A DNA stretch of 62,675 nt from Anaerotignum sp. (GTDB lineage: Bacteria > Bacillota > Clostridia > Lachnospirales > Anaerotignaceae). Positions within the stretch are counted from its first letter, which is position 1. Each line of letters begins with the position of its first letter. The stretch spans positions 1 through 62,675 of the forward strand of contig NZ_DAOUQB010000015.1 of the NCBI RefSeq assembly GCF_030625865.1, written 5' to 3'. Both the position numbers and the translations under genes were made by a program. The notes beneath the pieces were generated by a model that ran no database searches, was not told the DNA's origin, and saw only the letters and a list, made by a program, of their open reading frames with translations. This document shows, in pieces, positions 45,542 through 55,624 of the stretch.

Positions 45542-47169
45542 TATATTAGATGAAACTGATTTAATAACCCAACAATTTTTCGCCCCATAGGTAAGCTATT
45601 CAAATCTTCTTCCACAATTCCACCAATCAACAGCATAACCATTGCGTAAATTCCCATGGCAAAGAAAACAGCAATTATGGTTGCCAATGCATTGTTTGGA
45701 TAAAGCATCATCATAACATGGTATGCTGCCAATGCCGTAACTCCCATAGCTGTTGCGCCGGCAATTGGTTTTAAAAATGTGCCCATCATATCGAATCTAA
45801 CACCCGTAATTCTGGAAAGCATGATTACGTCAAAAACAGCTGCAACCAGATAGCACCCTGTTGTAGATAAAACTGCCCCCAGTACGTTTAACTGTGGAAT
45901 GCCAATTAATAGATAATTTAAAATGACCTTTGCAATTGCACCTAAAACTGCACCCACAACAGGAATTTTAATATGGCCTATCCCCTGTAGAATGCCCGTT
46001 GCAGTTTGACATAAGGCAAGAAACAATATAGAGATTGCACCTACTGTCAATAATGCGCCGCCTTCCGATGCCAGAGGAAATAATAAGTGAATGATAGGGC
46101 CACCTAAAACGCCAATCCCCACTGCCGCCGGGACAGAAATAATCATAGAAATACGAAAAGTCAGATTCATTTTCCTACGAACTTGCTTATATTCCCTTAG
46201 TTTCACCGAGGCGGCAATACTTGGTAACGCTGCCGTTGCCAAAGCAGTAGATATAGAAACCGGCAGTGTTGTTAAAGTAACATATTTGCCCGAGAGTTGC
46301 CCATATAAATCCATGGCGCCATCGTGAGTATAACCTGTGTTTTCCAAAATGCGGGTAACCATATTCATATCTATTAAATTGGTAATGCTAAATACTGCCG
46401 TCCCCGCAATAATGGGCCATGCTGTTTTCAATAGTTCTATTGCTGTATCTGCACGGCTTTCCTCAAAAGACTGATGACATCGCCTCATCTTTTTTCTGAT
46501 TGTTGGCCTGATTAAAAAATAACTGAACAAGACCACCAAAAGTCCGGCAGCAGCACCAATTCCCGTGCCCGCAGTACCTCCTGCCGCGCCCATAGAAATG
46601 TTTTTTTCTCCGGCACTCACACCATAGCTAAGAAGTACATACGCAAGATAAACGCTAAAGAAAGCATTGAAGATTTGCTCCACTATTTGGGAAATTGCCG
46701 TGGGAACCATGGTATTCATGCCCTGAAAATACCCTCTGTAAGCCGACATAACTGCCACAATAAATATGGTAGGTGAAAGGGTTAAAATACAGTAATAGCT
46801 TTCCGGAGCATTGGCAAAAACTGCAATCTGCCGCCCAAAAATACTAAGAGAAACTGCAAATAGCAATCCTAAGGAACCTGAAACAATCAGAGCGCTTTGG
46901 AAAACTCTATGGGCATTTCGGTACTCCTTCACTGCAATTCTCTCAGAAACCATTTTTGAGATGGCAGCAGGTAAGCCCGCTGAAGAAAGTATCAGCAAAA
47001 AGGTATAGATGTAGTAACCCGCACTGTAAATTCCATTTCCTCGATCCCCTATCATGTTTGTCAGGGGCACTCGGTAAACAAAACCTAAAAAGCGTACAAG
47101 GATACCAGCCGTCGCTAAAATGGCGGCCTGCTTGACAAAGGAACTTTTTCTTTTTGTTCTTTCTGCCAT
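45541..47169 (-). CDS. MOP-superfamily flippase, SpoVB/YtgP-like
   Basis: 542 residues with about 14 transmembrane helices. The N-terminus (FVKQAAILATAGILVRFLGFVYRVPL) and GIYSAGYYIYTFLLILSSAGLPAAISK match polysaccharide/lipid flippases of the SpoVB, YtgP and MurJ-like group. Such proteins translocate lipid-linked cell-wall precursors or polysaccharide units. It lies downstream of typA on the same strand. Whether it is the main peptidoglycan flippase or a sporulation paralogue cannot be decided from this window. Confidence 0.88.
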   Translation of the reverse strand: MAERTKRKSSFVKQAAILATAGILVRFLGFVYRVPLTNMIGDRGNGIYSAGYYIYTFLLILSSAGLPAAISKMVSERIAVKEYRNAHRVFQSALIVSGSLGLLFAVSLSIFGRQIAVFANAPESYYCILTLSPTIFIVAVMSAYRGYFQGMNTMVPTAISQIVEQIFNAFFSVYLAYVLLSYGVSAGEKNISMGAAGGTAGTGIGAAAGLLVVLFSYFLIRPTIRKKMRRCHQSFEESRADTAIELLKTAWPIIAGTAVFSITNLIDMNMVTRILENTGYTHDGAMDLYGQLSGKYVTLTTLPVSISTALATAALPSIAASVKLREYKQVRRKMNLTFRISMIISVPAAVGIGVLGGPIIHLLFPLASEGGALLTVGAISILFLALCQTATGILQGIGHIKIPVVGAVLGAIAKVILNYLLIGIPQLNVLGAVLSTTGCYLVAAVFDVIMLSRITGVRFDMMGTFLKPIAGATAMGVTALAAYHVMMMLYPNNALATIIAVFFAMGIYAMVMLLIGGIVEEDLNSLPMGRKIVGLLNQFHLI

Positions 47170-47200
47170 ATCGCACCTCTTACCTTACTGATTTTATAAA

Positions 47201-49030
47201 TTAATTGCCACGGGCTCTCAGTTTTCTTCTAAGGTTATTGTCCAAAACTTTTTTCCGCATACGCAAGTTTAACGGTGTTACTTCCAAAAGCTCGTCCTCA
47301 CTAATAAATTCCATGCATTGTTCCAAAGACATTTGGATCGGCGTTGTCAACCGCAGTGAATCGTCGGAACCGGAGGAACGGGTATTGGTAAGCTGTTTCT
47401 TTTTACAAACATTAATGTCCATATCATCAACACGCGCATTTCTGCCAACAATCATACCTTCATAAACCTTTGTTCCGGCACCAATAAACAAGCTGCCTCT
47501 TTCCTGCGCATTATACAAACCATAGGTAATTGCCTCGCCACTTTCAAATGCAACCAAGGAACCCTGAGAACGTGTGGGAATCTCACCCTTATAAGATTCA
47601 TAGTCGTCAAAAATGGAGTTCAAAATACCATTTCCTTTTGTATCTGTCATAAACTCGCTACGATAGCCAATTAATCCCCTTGCCGGAATACTAAACTCCA
47701 AACGTGTATATCCACCTTTAGAAGGATACATGTTTCTCATTTCACCTTTTCTGGAACCAAGCTTTTCAATTACATTTCCCGTAAATTCTTCAGGGACATC
47801 AATTGTTACCAATTCCATTGGTTCACACTTTTTCCCATCAATTTCTTTCAATAACACCTCAGGTTTGGAAACCTGAAATTCATAACCTTCTCTACGCAAG
47901 GTCTCGATTAAAATCGAAAGGTGAAGTTCTCCTCTGCCAGAAACACGCATGCAGTCCATAGACTCCGTATCATCTACACGAAGGCTAACATCGGTGTTCA
48001 ATTCCTTGTAAAGCCTGTCTCTAAGCTGACGGGACGTAACAAATTTCCCCTCCTGTCCGGCAAAAGGACTGTCATTTACTGAGAAATTCATAGACAAGGT
48101 GGGTTCCGAAATTTTTACAAATGGCAATGCTTCCGGTTTTTCAGGCGCGCAAATTGTATCGCCAATCATAATATTTTCAATTCCGCTGATTGCAACAATG
48201 TTACCGACACTGGCCTCTTTCACCTCTACCCTTTGCAAACCTTCAAAAAGATAGAGCTTTGTAATACGCAGCTTTTTCTGCACTCCTTCGTTATGCATAT
48301 TTAAAACAACAACCTCATCATTTACATGAATTGTTCCATTTTCTATTTTACCAATACCGATACGGCCAACATATTCACTAAAGTCAATCGTTGTAATCAA
48401 TGCCTGCAAAGGTACATTCAAATCACCCTTCGGACAAGGAATATGATTAATAATGGCTTCAAATAAAGGCAGCATATCTCCTTCTCTTGCAGATGAATCT
48501 GTGGAAGCATATCCCCCTCTTGCAGAGGCAAAAACAAAGGGAGAGTCTAACTGCTGATCATTTGCATCCAGTTCCATAAAAAGCTCCAGCACTTCATCTA
48601 CCACTTCATCTGGGCGAGCTTCCGGACGGTCAACCTTATTCACACAAACAACAACTGGATGATTCAACTCCAACGCTTTACGCAACACGAATTTCGTCTG
48701 AGGCATAGGGCCTTCAAAGGCATCTACCACCAAAACAACACCATCCACCATTTTCAATACACGTTCAACTTCACCGCCGAAATCCGCATGACCAGGAGTA
48801 TCTATAATATTAATTTTCGTATCATTATAGTTTACAGCTGTATTTTTGGAAAGAATCGTAATACCTCTTTCACGCTCAATATCACCGCTGTCCATTACTC
48901 GTTCCTGTACAACTTGGTTTGAGCGAAAAATACCGCTCTGGCGCAATAGCTGGTCTACCAATGTTGTTTTGCCATGATCTACGTGGGCAATAATTGCCAC
49001 ATTTCTGATATTTTCAATCTTTTGTTCCAT
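47201..49030 (-). CDS. typA: Ribosome-associated GTPase TypA/BipA
   Basis: 609 residues from the ATG at 49030 following GGAG. Translation-factor GTPase motifs: AHVDHGKTTL, the switch RGITILSKNT, DTPGHADF and NKVDRPEA. They are followed by EF-G-like domains and the BipA-specific C-terminal region. It is important for ribosome assembly or function under stress such as cold. Length is normal. Upstream, 49031-49318 holds only the terminator of the next gene. Confidence 0.96.
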   Translation of the reverse strand: MEQKIENIRNVAIIAHVDHGKTTLVDQLLRQSGIFRSNQVVQERVMDSGDIERERGITILSKNTAVNYNDTKINIIDTPGHADFGGEVERVLKMVDGVVLVVDAFEGPMPQTKFVLRKALELNHPVVVCVNKVDRPEARPDEVVDEVLELFMELDANDQQLDSPFVFASARGGYASTDSSAREGDMLPLFEAIINHIPCPKGDLNVPLQALITTIDFSEYVGRIGIGKIENGTIHVNDEVVVLNMHNEGVQKKLRITKLYLFEGLQRVEVKEASVGNIVAISGIENIMIGDTICAPEKPEALPFVKISEPTLSMNFSVNDSPFAGQEGKFVTSRQLRDRLYKELNTDVSLRVDDTESMDCMRVSGRGELHLSILIETLRREGYEFQVSKPEVLLKEIDGKKCEPMELVTIDVPEEFTGNVIEKLGSRKGEMRNMYPSKGGYTRLEFSIPARGLIGYRSEFMTDTKGNGILNSIFDDYESYKGEIPTRSQGSLVAFESGEAITYGLYNAQERGSLFIGAGTKVYEGMIVGRNARVDDMDINVCKKKQLTNTRSSGSDDSLRLTTPIQMSLEQCMEFISEDELLEVTPLNLRMRKKVLDNNLRRKLRARGN

Positions 49031-49263
49031 AACAAGCTCCAATCAATTCTAATTTTTAAACATCGTTATATTTTATCACAGCCTTCTTCCCTATGCAATT
49101 ATTCTTTGTCAAAAAATGCTGTTTTTTTCTGTTTATTATAGAAAATTTGCGATATCTTGGGAATAATCATTTAAATTCCCATTTTGCCGTAAGCTTTCTT
49201 CGAGGACAAACAAATTCTGACCGTTAATTTTAGTATAAAACCATTCCATATAACTTATACCGA

Positions 49264-49296
49264 GAAAAACCCCACCAAGAAATAATCCAAGTGGGG
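49264..49296 (-). terminator. Rho-independent terminator
   Basis: CCCCAC and GTGGGG form a 6-bp GC-rich stem followed on the minus strand by TTTTTC, 22 bases after the c-di-GMP protein stop codon. Confidence 0.7.
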
Positions 49297-49318
49297 ACGC
49301 ATTGATGCTGTTCAGTTT

Positions 49319-52300
49319 TCATTCTGTATTTTGGGTGCTCAGAAGATAATAAATATTGACCTTTTCACCATTCCATTCGCCAATTCTTACTTTCATATGA
49401 ACCATTGTTTTACCATCTTTTAAATATCTATACGCATCATAAAAAATCTTTGACGGATTGTTCACTTCAAAACAGAAATCTCTGTTATTATATTTATCCC
49501 AAAATAATTGGTGGCATCTTGCACCTAAGCAACCATCACGAATTTTATTCGTAATTTTACATGCAGCCTCATTTATATAGATAATCTCGTTGGTAAAAGC
49601 ATCACAAACGAAAATTCCATCTGAAACATCATCTAAAAGCAGAAGTGCCTGCTGCTGTATTTTCTCATTTAGTGGAGCTTCCATTCCTTTACGGTAAAAA
49701 AGGAAACGACTTTTATGATTTTCTTTAGCATTTGAAAGGGCTATGTCTGCATTATTGTATAATTCTTCAAAACTTGTTGCATTTTCAGGTGAAATACAAA
49801 CACCTACAGCACAAGTAATTGTTAGACTTTGATCTAAGTTATCATATACCATAGCATGGGAAACCCTCTCAAGCTTTTCCTCTAACAATTGATCCTCAAT
49901 CCGAAATGGAATAAATACTGCAAATAAGTCTCCATCTATTCGGCTCACAAAATTGCTCTCACTAAAAATAGCTTCTATCATTTTACCAACAGCGTGAAGA
50001 ACCTTATTTCCCACACCATATCCATAGGCAATGTTTATTGATTTAAAGTGATCAATATCAATGAGAATAAAAATCCCGAAAAAATCTCGCTTCTGATCAT
50101 AAAAATCCTGAATTCCTATCTTTAATTCCGAACAATTTAAGAGTCCTGATAAAAAATCAACCTCGGCTCGATTTTTCATTTCTACAATTGCATCACTGAA
50201 TTTTACTTCTTTTTGTAATTGCAAAACTTTCATTCGGCATATCACATTTTCCACTGTGTTTTCCATATTTTCCAAAACATACGGTTTAAGCATACAATTA
50301 AAAACACCAATGGAAACCGCATCATTCACCAGCTCCAAGGAAGTATGTATGGTTATCATGGGAACGTCATATTGCTTACAAAGATTATTTATTTCTGAAA
50401 TTTGTTTGATCGTGATGTTTTCACCAACACAAAAAATCAGAATAGCAATGTTTGACTTTTGCTCGTAAATACAATCTTTCGCTTCTTGAAGTGTCGTAGC
50501 TTTTGATAACACATACTTTCGGCCAAAAACACCTTGAAATTGTTGAAATTCTTTTTCTTCTGCATCAAAAATCAGCATATTTTTCTTTTCGATATCTAAA
50601 CGCAAAATATTGCTTGGCAACTCACCATAATTTTCTGCACTATGTATTTCACAATTAATATCATCCTGATTTACTTCAATAACTAATTCCTCAAAGGATC
50701 CTATTGGCAAAGGCTTCGAAAAGAAAAACCCTTGGATACAATGGCATCCCAATATCTTTAACAAATTCACTTGTTCCTCAGTCTCAACACCCTCGGCAAC
50801 CACCATAAGGTTCATCCATTTCGCAAGACTAATTACAAAACTCATGATATTTTTTTTATCTCTGGATCTATCGTGGTTTTGGACAAATCTCATATCTAAC
50901 TTCAAAACATCGATCGGTAGTTCAGACAACATATTAAGGGAGGAATACCCACTTCCGAAATCATCCATTTCAATCAGAAAGCCCAATTCCTTTAATTGCT
51001 TAATCCCATTAATCATTTGTTCTGCATTTTCCGTATATGCGCTTTCCGTAATTTCCAGATGAATATGGCATGGAGATAAATGATACTTATTAAGCAAAGA
51101 AAGCAAGATTGTATCAATATCAGAATTAAAAATATCAGCCCGAGATATATTCACAGAAACAGGAATCAACGCATTTCCCCGATCAATCCATGATCGTACC
51201 CACTTACAAGTTTCTTCCAATACATAAAGATCCAACTCGGTAATAAAACCAGTATTTTCAAATATCTGAATAAACCTCCCCGGCGGTATCAAGCCTCTTT
51301 CCGGATGGTTCCATCGAACCAAAGCCTCTGCACTGCATATCTTTTCATTCCTTAAATCGTACTTTGGTTGAAAAAAGACAACAAACTCTTTATTAATTAA
51401 GGCAGATTTCATATTAGATAAAATAAACTGCTCGTCCAACAGTTTTTGACGAATGCTGTCATCATAATATGCGCAATGTGCGCCGTATTTCCCTTTGATG
51501 GACTCAATGGCAAAACAAGCGCGGGCACACATAATATTCACAGGTAAATTTCTGTCTTCAATTGCATAAATACCAAACTTAATCACACTGTGCAGATTTG
51601 CGTTAAACTGATTAATATATTCTGCACTTTCTATAAAATCTTGTTCCGCGTATTCTTCGCTATGTTCAACCATGGCCGCAAAAATATCGCCGCCAATCCT
51701 TCCGCATATCCCTGCCCCGTTTATCTTATCTTGAATCATTTGCGCAACAAATTTGAGGAGGTCATCCCCCTCTTCGGTGCCAAACAACTCGTTTACCAAT
51801 TTAAAACGTTCTATATCACTGCAAATAATGTCATATTTTTTGTCCGGATTTTTTTGCAAAGTATCCGAAACCAACTGGTAAAAATATTCCCTGGAATACA
51901 AGCCGGTGAGCTTATCCTGCTGAATAAAATCCCTAGGCATGGCCAATTCACTATAATAAATAGCTTTTGCCACTTGCTGCATTATTTCATCAGGCAGGTA
52001 AGGTTTCTGAATAATATCTTGCACACCAATGCACAACGTCTTTCCGCTCCCCTTCATTTTCTCATTTTGAGAAATAAGAATAACAGGAATTTTGTGCAAA
52101 AAAACATCCCTGCTAATTTCAGCCAATACCTGATACCCATCCATAATAGGCATTGCTATATCAAGCAGAATTACAGAAATGCTAGTATATGAATCATGCA
52201 GAATCTTAAGGGCTTCTTCACCATTTTCAGCTTCCAGTATTTTATACTGATGGCATAAAATATCGGATAGCTTTTGCCTATCCAACTTATGATCATCAAC

Positions 52301-52327
52301 GACAAGGACATTTTTCTTTAAAGGCAC
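49319..52327 (-). CDS. Six-module c-di-GMP signalling protein (REC-GGDEF-EAL-REC-like-GGDEF-PAS)
   Basis: 1002 residues. REC 1-125 has phosphoacceptor D56 (ILLDIAMP) and D11-D12. GGDEF-1 (about 140-295) reads RIGGDIF. EAL (about 310-560) looks complete: EALVRW, VNIS, LEITES, DDFGSGYSS, LKLD, AEGVE. A REC-like domain (about 580-700) lacks a clear acidic pocket. GGDEF-2 (about 725-880) reads RIDGDLF. A PAS-like domain ends the protein. Both GGDEF sites are altered, so net phosphodiesterase activity is the best guess. It neighbours the flagellin gene, fitting a motility role. Confidence 0.9.
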   Translation of the reverse strand: MPLKKNVLVVDDHKLDRQKLSDILCHQYKILEAENGEEALKILHDSYTSISVILLDIAMPIMDGYQVLAEISRDVFLHKIPVILISQNEKMKGSGKTLCIGVQDIIQKPYLPDEIMQQVAKAIYYSELAMPRDFIQQDKLTGLYSREYFYQLVSDTLQKNPDKKYDIICSDIERFKLVNELFGTEEGDDLLKFVAQMIQDKINGAGICGRIGGDIFAAMVEHSEEYAEQDFIESAEYINQFNANLHSVIKFGIYAIEDRNLPVNIMCARACFAIESIKGKYGAHCAYYDDSIRQKLLDEQFILSNMKSALINKEFVVFFQPKYDLRNEKICSAEALVRWNHPERGLIPPGRFIQIFENTGFITELDLYVLEETCKWVRSWIDRGNALIPVSVNISRADIFNSDIDTILLSLLNKYHLSPCHIHLEITESAYTENAEQMINGIKQLKELGFLIEMDDFGSGYSSLNMLSELPIDVLKLDMRFVQNHDRSRDKKNIMSFVISLAKWMNLMVVAEGVETEEQVNLLKILGCHCIQGFFFSKPLPIGSFEELVIEVNQDDINCEIHSAENYGELPSNILRLDIEKKNMLIFDAEEKEFQQFQGVFGRKYVLSKATTLQEAKDCIYEQKSNIAILIFCVGENITIKQISEINNLCKQYDVPMITIHTSLELVNDAVSIGVFNCMLKPYVLENMENTVENVICRMKVLQLQKEVKFSDAIVEMKNRAEVDFLSGLLNCSELKIGIQDFYDQKRDFFGIFILIDIDHFKSINIAYGYGVGNKVLHAVGKMIEAIFSESNFVSRIDGDLFAVFIPFRIEDQLLEEKLERVSHAMVYDNLDQSLTITCAVGVCISPENATSFEELYNNADIALSNAKENHKSRFLFYRKGMEAPLNEKIQQQALLLLDDVSDGIFVCDAFTNEIIYINEAACKITNKIRDGCLGARCHQLFWDKYNNRDFCFEVNNPSKIFYDAYRYLKDGKTMVHMKVRIGEWNGEKVNIYYLLSTQNTE

Positions 52328-52672
52328 AACAATATCCTCCTTAATTTTTTTGGAAGAATACCAAATTATTACAAAAACAAATCAATACTTAAAATAAAAT
52401 GACAAAAAGCGCTATAAGTTTCATTTTAAAGTAAACATAAAATTTAGCTAAGTTTTACTGTAAAACTATAATTCCGTATAAAAATACATATTAAAACCAA
52501 TTGTTTTGTTACATATTACCATTAAATTTTAGCATTCTACTGAATAAAAGTCAACAAATTAATCCACTATATTCATTCATTCCATACATTAAAGCCCATG
52601 TCTAATCCATAGAAAAAATGAATAGATAGTATCTAGCTTCCTATCATGCAACCCACGAAAGCATGTATAATG

Positions 52673-52699
52673 AAAAAAAACCCATACCAGAGGTATGGG
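52673..52699 (-). terminator. Flagellin gene terminator
   Basis: CCCATACC-AGA-GGTATGGG is an 8-bp perfect stem with a 3-base loop and an eight-base T run on the minus strand. The rest of 52328-52672 is AT-rich and presumably holds the promoter of the c-di-GMP protein gene; no clear boxes were chosen. Confidence 0.9.
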
Positions 52700-52720
52700 C
52701 TTTTGTAGTTGTAATAAAAA

Positions 52721-54898
52721 TTACTGAAGTAACTGCAGAACGCCCTGAGGCAACTGATTAGCCTGAGCCAACATAGCCTGAGAAGCCTGTGTCAAGATGT
52801 TATTCTTTGTGAATTCCATCATTTCAGCAGCCATGTCTACGTCACGGATACGGCTTTCAGCAGCTGTCATGTTTTCGCTTGCAACACCCAAGTTGTTGAT
52901 TGTGTGCTCCAAACGGTTCTGAACAGCACCCAAATCACCACGGGTTGCAGAAACTGTGTTAATAGCATCTTTGATTTTTTGAATTGCTGCTTCAGCCTCT
53001 GGCTGCCCAGCAACAGAAATATCAGAGATTCCCAAAGACTTTGTGTTCATATTACCAACACTAACAGTAACCTTGTTATAGTCTTCTGCTGTATCACCAA
53101 CCTGAAGGCTTAAGCCGCCGGGTTTCTTCACGCCGCCTGTGGAAGATGTTTCATCAAAGATAAGGGACAAGGAATCGGAGCTAATATCAGCTTTGATACC
53201 GTCCTTTGCCAAAGCAGCCTGCAGGTTTTCCATAGCAGCTGTATTATCAGCTGTATCGCCTAAGCTTACAGCTGTATTTCCACTCTGAACAGCAGCTTCG
53301 CCATTGGTAAATTCATATGTTTTACCATTAACTGTTACTGTATCGCCGGATTTAAACTGCTCGCCTGTTTGCATTGTAAGAATTGTATTACCGCCGGTAC
53401 CTTCTGTTTCTGTTACTACCTCAGTCATAGCAGTATCTGAGGTGGAAATGCCTGTGATTTTAGGAGCACTTGCACCTGCTGTATTATTTGTCAGGGATAA
53501 TGTATCAGCAGTAGTTGTTCCGTCAGCTGTAAATAATTCTTTCAAATCAGCATCATCATTGATTGCAGTTGCTATAGCTTTTGCGGCATCCGTAGCAGAA
53601 GCACCAGCAGCTAATGAGTATTTAACCTCTTTGCTTAACTGATTGCCATCTGCGTCAGTATAGTTAATGGTAGCAGTATAATCAGCCGCTGCATTAGTAG
53701 GAGTACCAAATTTTACATCAAAAGAACCCTTTGTATACTGTTCTGACTGAACAACGGCATTGTCATTACTTACGCCAATGGCAACGTTTGTAGATTCTGT
53801 CTGAATATCATCTGTACCTTCCAGATAGATATTTGAACCATCCATAGCTACACTAAGACCAGCCTTCTGAAGTTTAGTTAATACGTCAGCTGTGGTTTCA
53901 TCTTTCTTCAGCTCAATTGTTTTATCCCCAATAGTTAAATTACCATCCTCTGTAACTTTATCGGAAGCCAAAGCAATACTATATCCAGCATCTCTACCTG
54001 CTTTATTGTTAGCAGAAACAACGGTAGTATCTGCATCAGTAGCAGCAGTAGTATATGAAACTTGAGTGATTACACTGCCAGTCGCACCAGCATCTTTTGC
54101 AGTAAATTTAAGATTGGTTGTACCATCAATGGTAAAGGTTTCCTTCAATACTGCTAATGCATCTTTTGTTGCAGCATCATCCTTGAATGCCAGTGTACTA
54201 CCATCTGTGCCATTCAATGCTGCTGCAATATTAGCATTTGTAAGAGCAGTACCATCACTTGGATCGGTTAGTGTGATGGAATAGCTTTTTCCGTTTGCAT
54301 TAAAACCAATTGTAACAGAATCGCCAGCAGCTGCACCATTCCCTGCAGTACCAGTAGTAATATCCACTTCATAGTTTTCTTTTACAGCAGCTTCATTTGC
54401 AATTGTAATACCCGTGGATGCAGAAGCAAGAACAGTATCTTCCATGCCTTCGCCGGTTGCGCTGCTTGTTGAACCCAAGGAACCATCTAACAAGTTGATA
54501 CCATTGTAGTTAGTGGATTCCGCAATACGGTCGATTTCAGCCTGAAGGGATTCTACTTCCTTCTGAAGGTTTGCACGGTCAGTTTCGTTGTCATATGTAC
54601 CGTTAGCAGACTGTGTTGCCAATTCAACCATACGATTCAGCATGGAGTGAACTTCTGTCAAAGCACCTTCCGCTGTCTGAACCAAGGAAATACCATCATT
54701 GGCATTGTCTGTAGCTGTGTCCAAGCCCTGAATCTGAGCTCTCATTTTTTCGGAAATAGCCAAACCAGCAGCATCGTCGCCGGCTCTGTTGATCTGGTAA
54801 CCAGAAGACAATTTTTCAAGGTTTTTGCTTACCGCATTGTTGTTTACGCCCAACTGTCTGTGGGAGTTTAAAGCTGCAATATTGTGTTGAATTCTCAT
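52721..54898 (-). CDS. Flagellin with large central domain
   Basis: 725 residues, starting at the ATG at 54898 ([16 protein letters not shown]) after AAGGAGG. The D0/D1 N-terminal region (to about 155) and the C-terminal region (about 640-725, ending [13 protein letters not shown]) are typical. Between them lies about 480 residues of Thr/Ala/Asp-rich, beta-prone sequence, far longer than the roughly 270-residue Bacillus flagellin, forming surface-exposed D2/D3-type domains. It is expressed alone between two terminated units and exported by the flagellar type III system to build the filament. Confidence 0.94.
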   Translation of the reverse strand: MRIQHNIAALNSHRQLGVNNNAVSKNLEKLSSGYQINRAGDDAAGLAISEKMRAQIQGLDTATDNANDGISLVQTAEGALTEVHSMLNRMVELATQSANGTYDNETDRANLQKEVESLQAEIDRIAESTNYNGINLLDGSLGSTSSATGEGMEDTVLASASTGITIANEAAVKENYEVDITTGTAGNGAAAGDSVTIGFNANGKSYSITLTDPSDGTALTNANIAAALNGTDGSTLAFKDDAATKDALAVLKETFTIDGTTNLKFTAKDAGATGSVITQVSYTTAATDADTTVVSANNKAGRDAGYSIALASDKVTEDGNLTIGDKTIELKKDETTADVLTKLQKAGLSVAMDGSNIYLEGTDDIQTESTNVAIGVSNDNAVVQSEQYTKGSFDVKFGTPTNAAADYTATINYTDADGNQLSKEVKYSLAAGASATDAAKAIATAINDDADLKELFTADGTTTADTLSLTNNTAGASAPKITGISTSDTAMTEVVTETEGTGGNTILTMQTGEQFKSGDTVTVNGKTYEFTNGEAAVQSGNTAVSLGDTADNTAAMENLQAALAKDGIKADISSDSLSLIFDETSSTGGVKKPGGLSLQVGDTAEDYNKVTVSVGNMNTKSLGISDISVAGQPEAEAAIQKIKDAINTVSATRGDLGAVQNRLEHTINNLGVASENMTAAESRIRDVDMAAEMMEFTKNNILTQASQAMLAQANQLPQGVLQLLQ

Positions 54899-54904
54899 AA
54901 TAAA

Positions 54905-54943
54905 ACCTCCTTGTTTTTCATAGGGAACGCATCCTTGCATTCC
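54905..54943 (-). promoter_or_regulatory. Flagellin leader with CsrA-type GGA hairpin
   Basis: On the minus strand GGAATGCA-AGGA-TGCGTTCC (54924-54943) is an 8-bp stem (one G-U pair) presenting AGGA in the loop. A second GGA lies in the ribosome binding site at 54906-54910. A GGA-loop hairpin plus a GGA in the Shine-Dalgarno is the arrangement used by CsrA to repress hag translation in Bacillus subtilis. Confidence 0.65.
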
Positions 54944-55058
54944 ACCAATCTAAGTATCCAAGCAAAATCCGTGCACTGATTTCACTTGTAAAACTGGTAA
55001 TTACATAACTTACCAATGCATATACAACATTATTTTCCTTTTTTGTTGTACAACTATT

Positions 55059-55085
55059 TTATCGGTCATTTTTTGGACATCTTAA
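55059..55085 (-). promoter_or_regulatory. Sigma-28 (SigD)-type flagellin promoter
   Basis: On the minus strand TTAAG (55081-55085) is followed after 14 bases by ACCGATAA (55059-55066), close to the TAAA-N15-GCCGATAA consensus. It gives a leader of about 155 bases before the flagellin start. Confidence 0.7.
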
Positions 55086-55162
55086 TAGTTTTTGGAAAAT
55101 TTTTTTATGTTTTTATAAATTTCAATAAGGTTGAAAACTAAAACCCTATCCTTTTGGATTTA

Positions 55163-55624
55163 TTATTTTTCTTTTATAGATAAGTAAATATGAAAAGGCA
55201 TGTTTTCTGCAAGCATCTCTAAGCACACTACTTCTGAAAAACTTGAACTTACCGTAAATGCTCCGTTTATTAAAGTAGGGGTAGAAATATCTATGGTTTT
55301 TCCTGTTTCAGAAAGCAAAATACTTGCATTTGCCGCCAGCATATTGCTCAACTCCGAAATGGCACTTTGGGCAAGTTCGTCAAATTCTGCCACTTCCATA
55401 CCACCCATCATATACGAAGCAATTTTCTTGGCACAATCCTCACTCATTGAGAAAAATACATTTCCCGTAAGTTCCCCAATAATGCCGATAATACCAATAA
55501 CCCCTGTAGAATCAATTTGATTATTATATTTTTTTTCGCTTACAAACTCCACATTTGAAATGCCCAGCATAGGCATCACATTTAATACAGCATTGCTAAA
55601 CGCAGTAATAATCTCTTTATTCAT
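55163..55624 (-). CDS. CheX-like chemotaxis phosphatase domain protein
   Basis: 153 residues from the ATG at 55624 after AGGAG. The single CheX/CheC-like domain includes the active helix ISELSNMLAANASILLSE, with the Glu and Asn expected to act on phospho-CheY. The start overlaps the end of the REC-CheX gene by eight bases, so the two are co-translated. It probably dephosphorylates a response regulator, possibly the partner. Confidence 0.85.
   Translation of the reverse strand: MNKEIITAFSNAVLNVMPMLGISNVEFVSEKKYNNQIDSTGVIGIIGIIGELTGNVFFSMSEDCAKKIASYMMGGMEVAEFDELAQSAISELSNMLAANASILLSETGKTIDISTPTLINGAFTVSSSFSEVVCLEMLAENMPFHIYLSIKEK

Noticed and set aside
51590-52192. 200-residue open frame opposite the c-di-GMP protein gene
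   Set aside because: It is antisense to REC and GGDEF coding sequence that shows clear domain motifs.
54899-54940. Flagellin start 14 codons upstream
   Set aside because: That start lies inside the leader hairpin and lacks a ribosome site; the ATG at 54898 follows AAGGAGG and gives a standard flagellin N-terminus.
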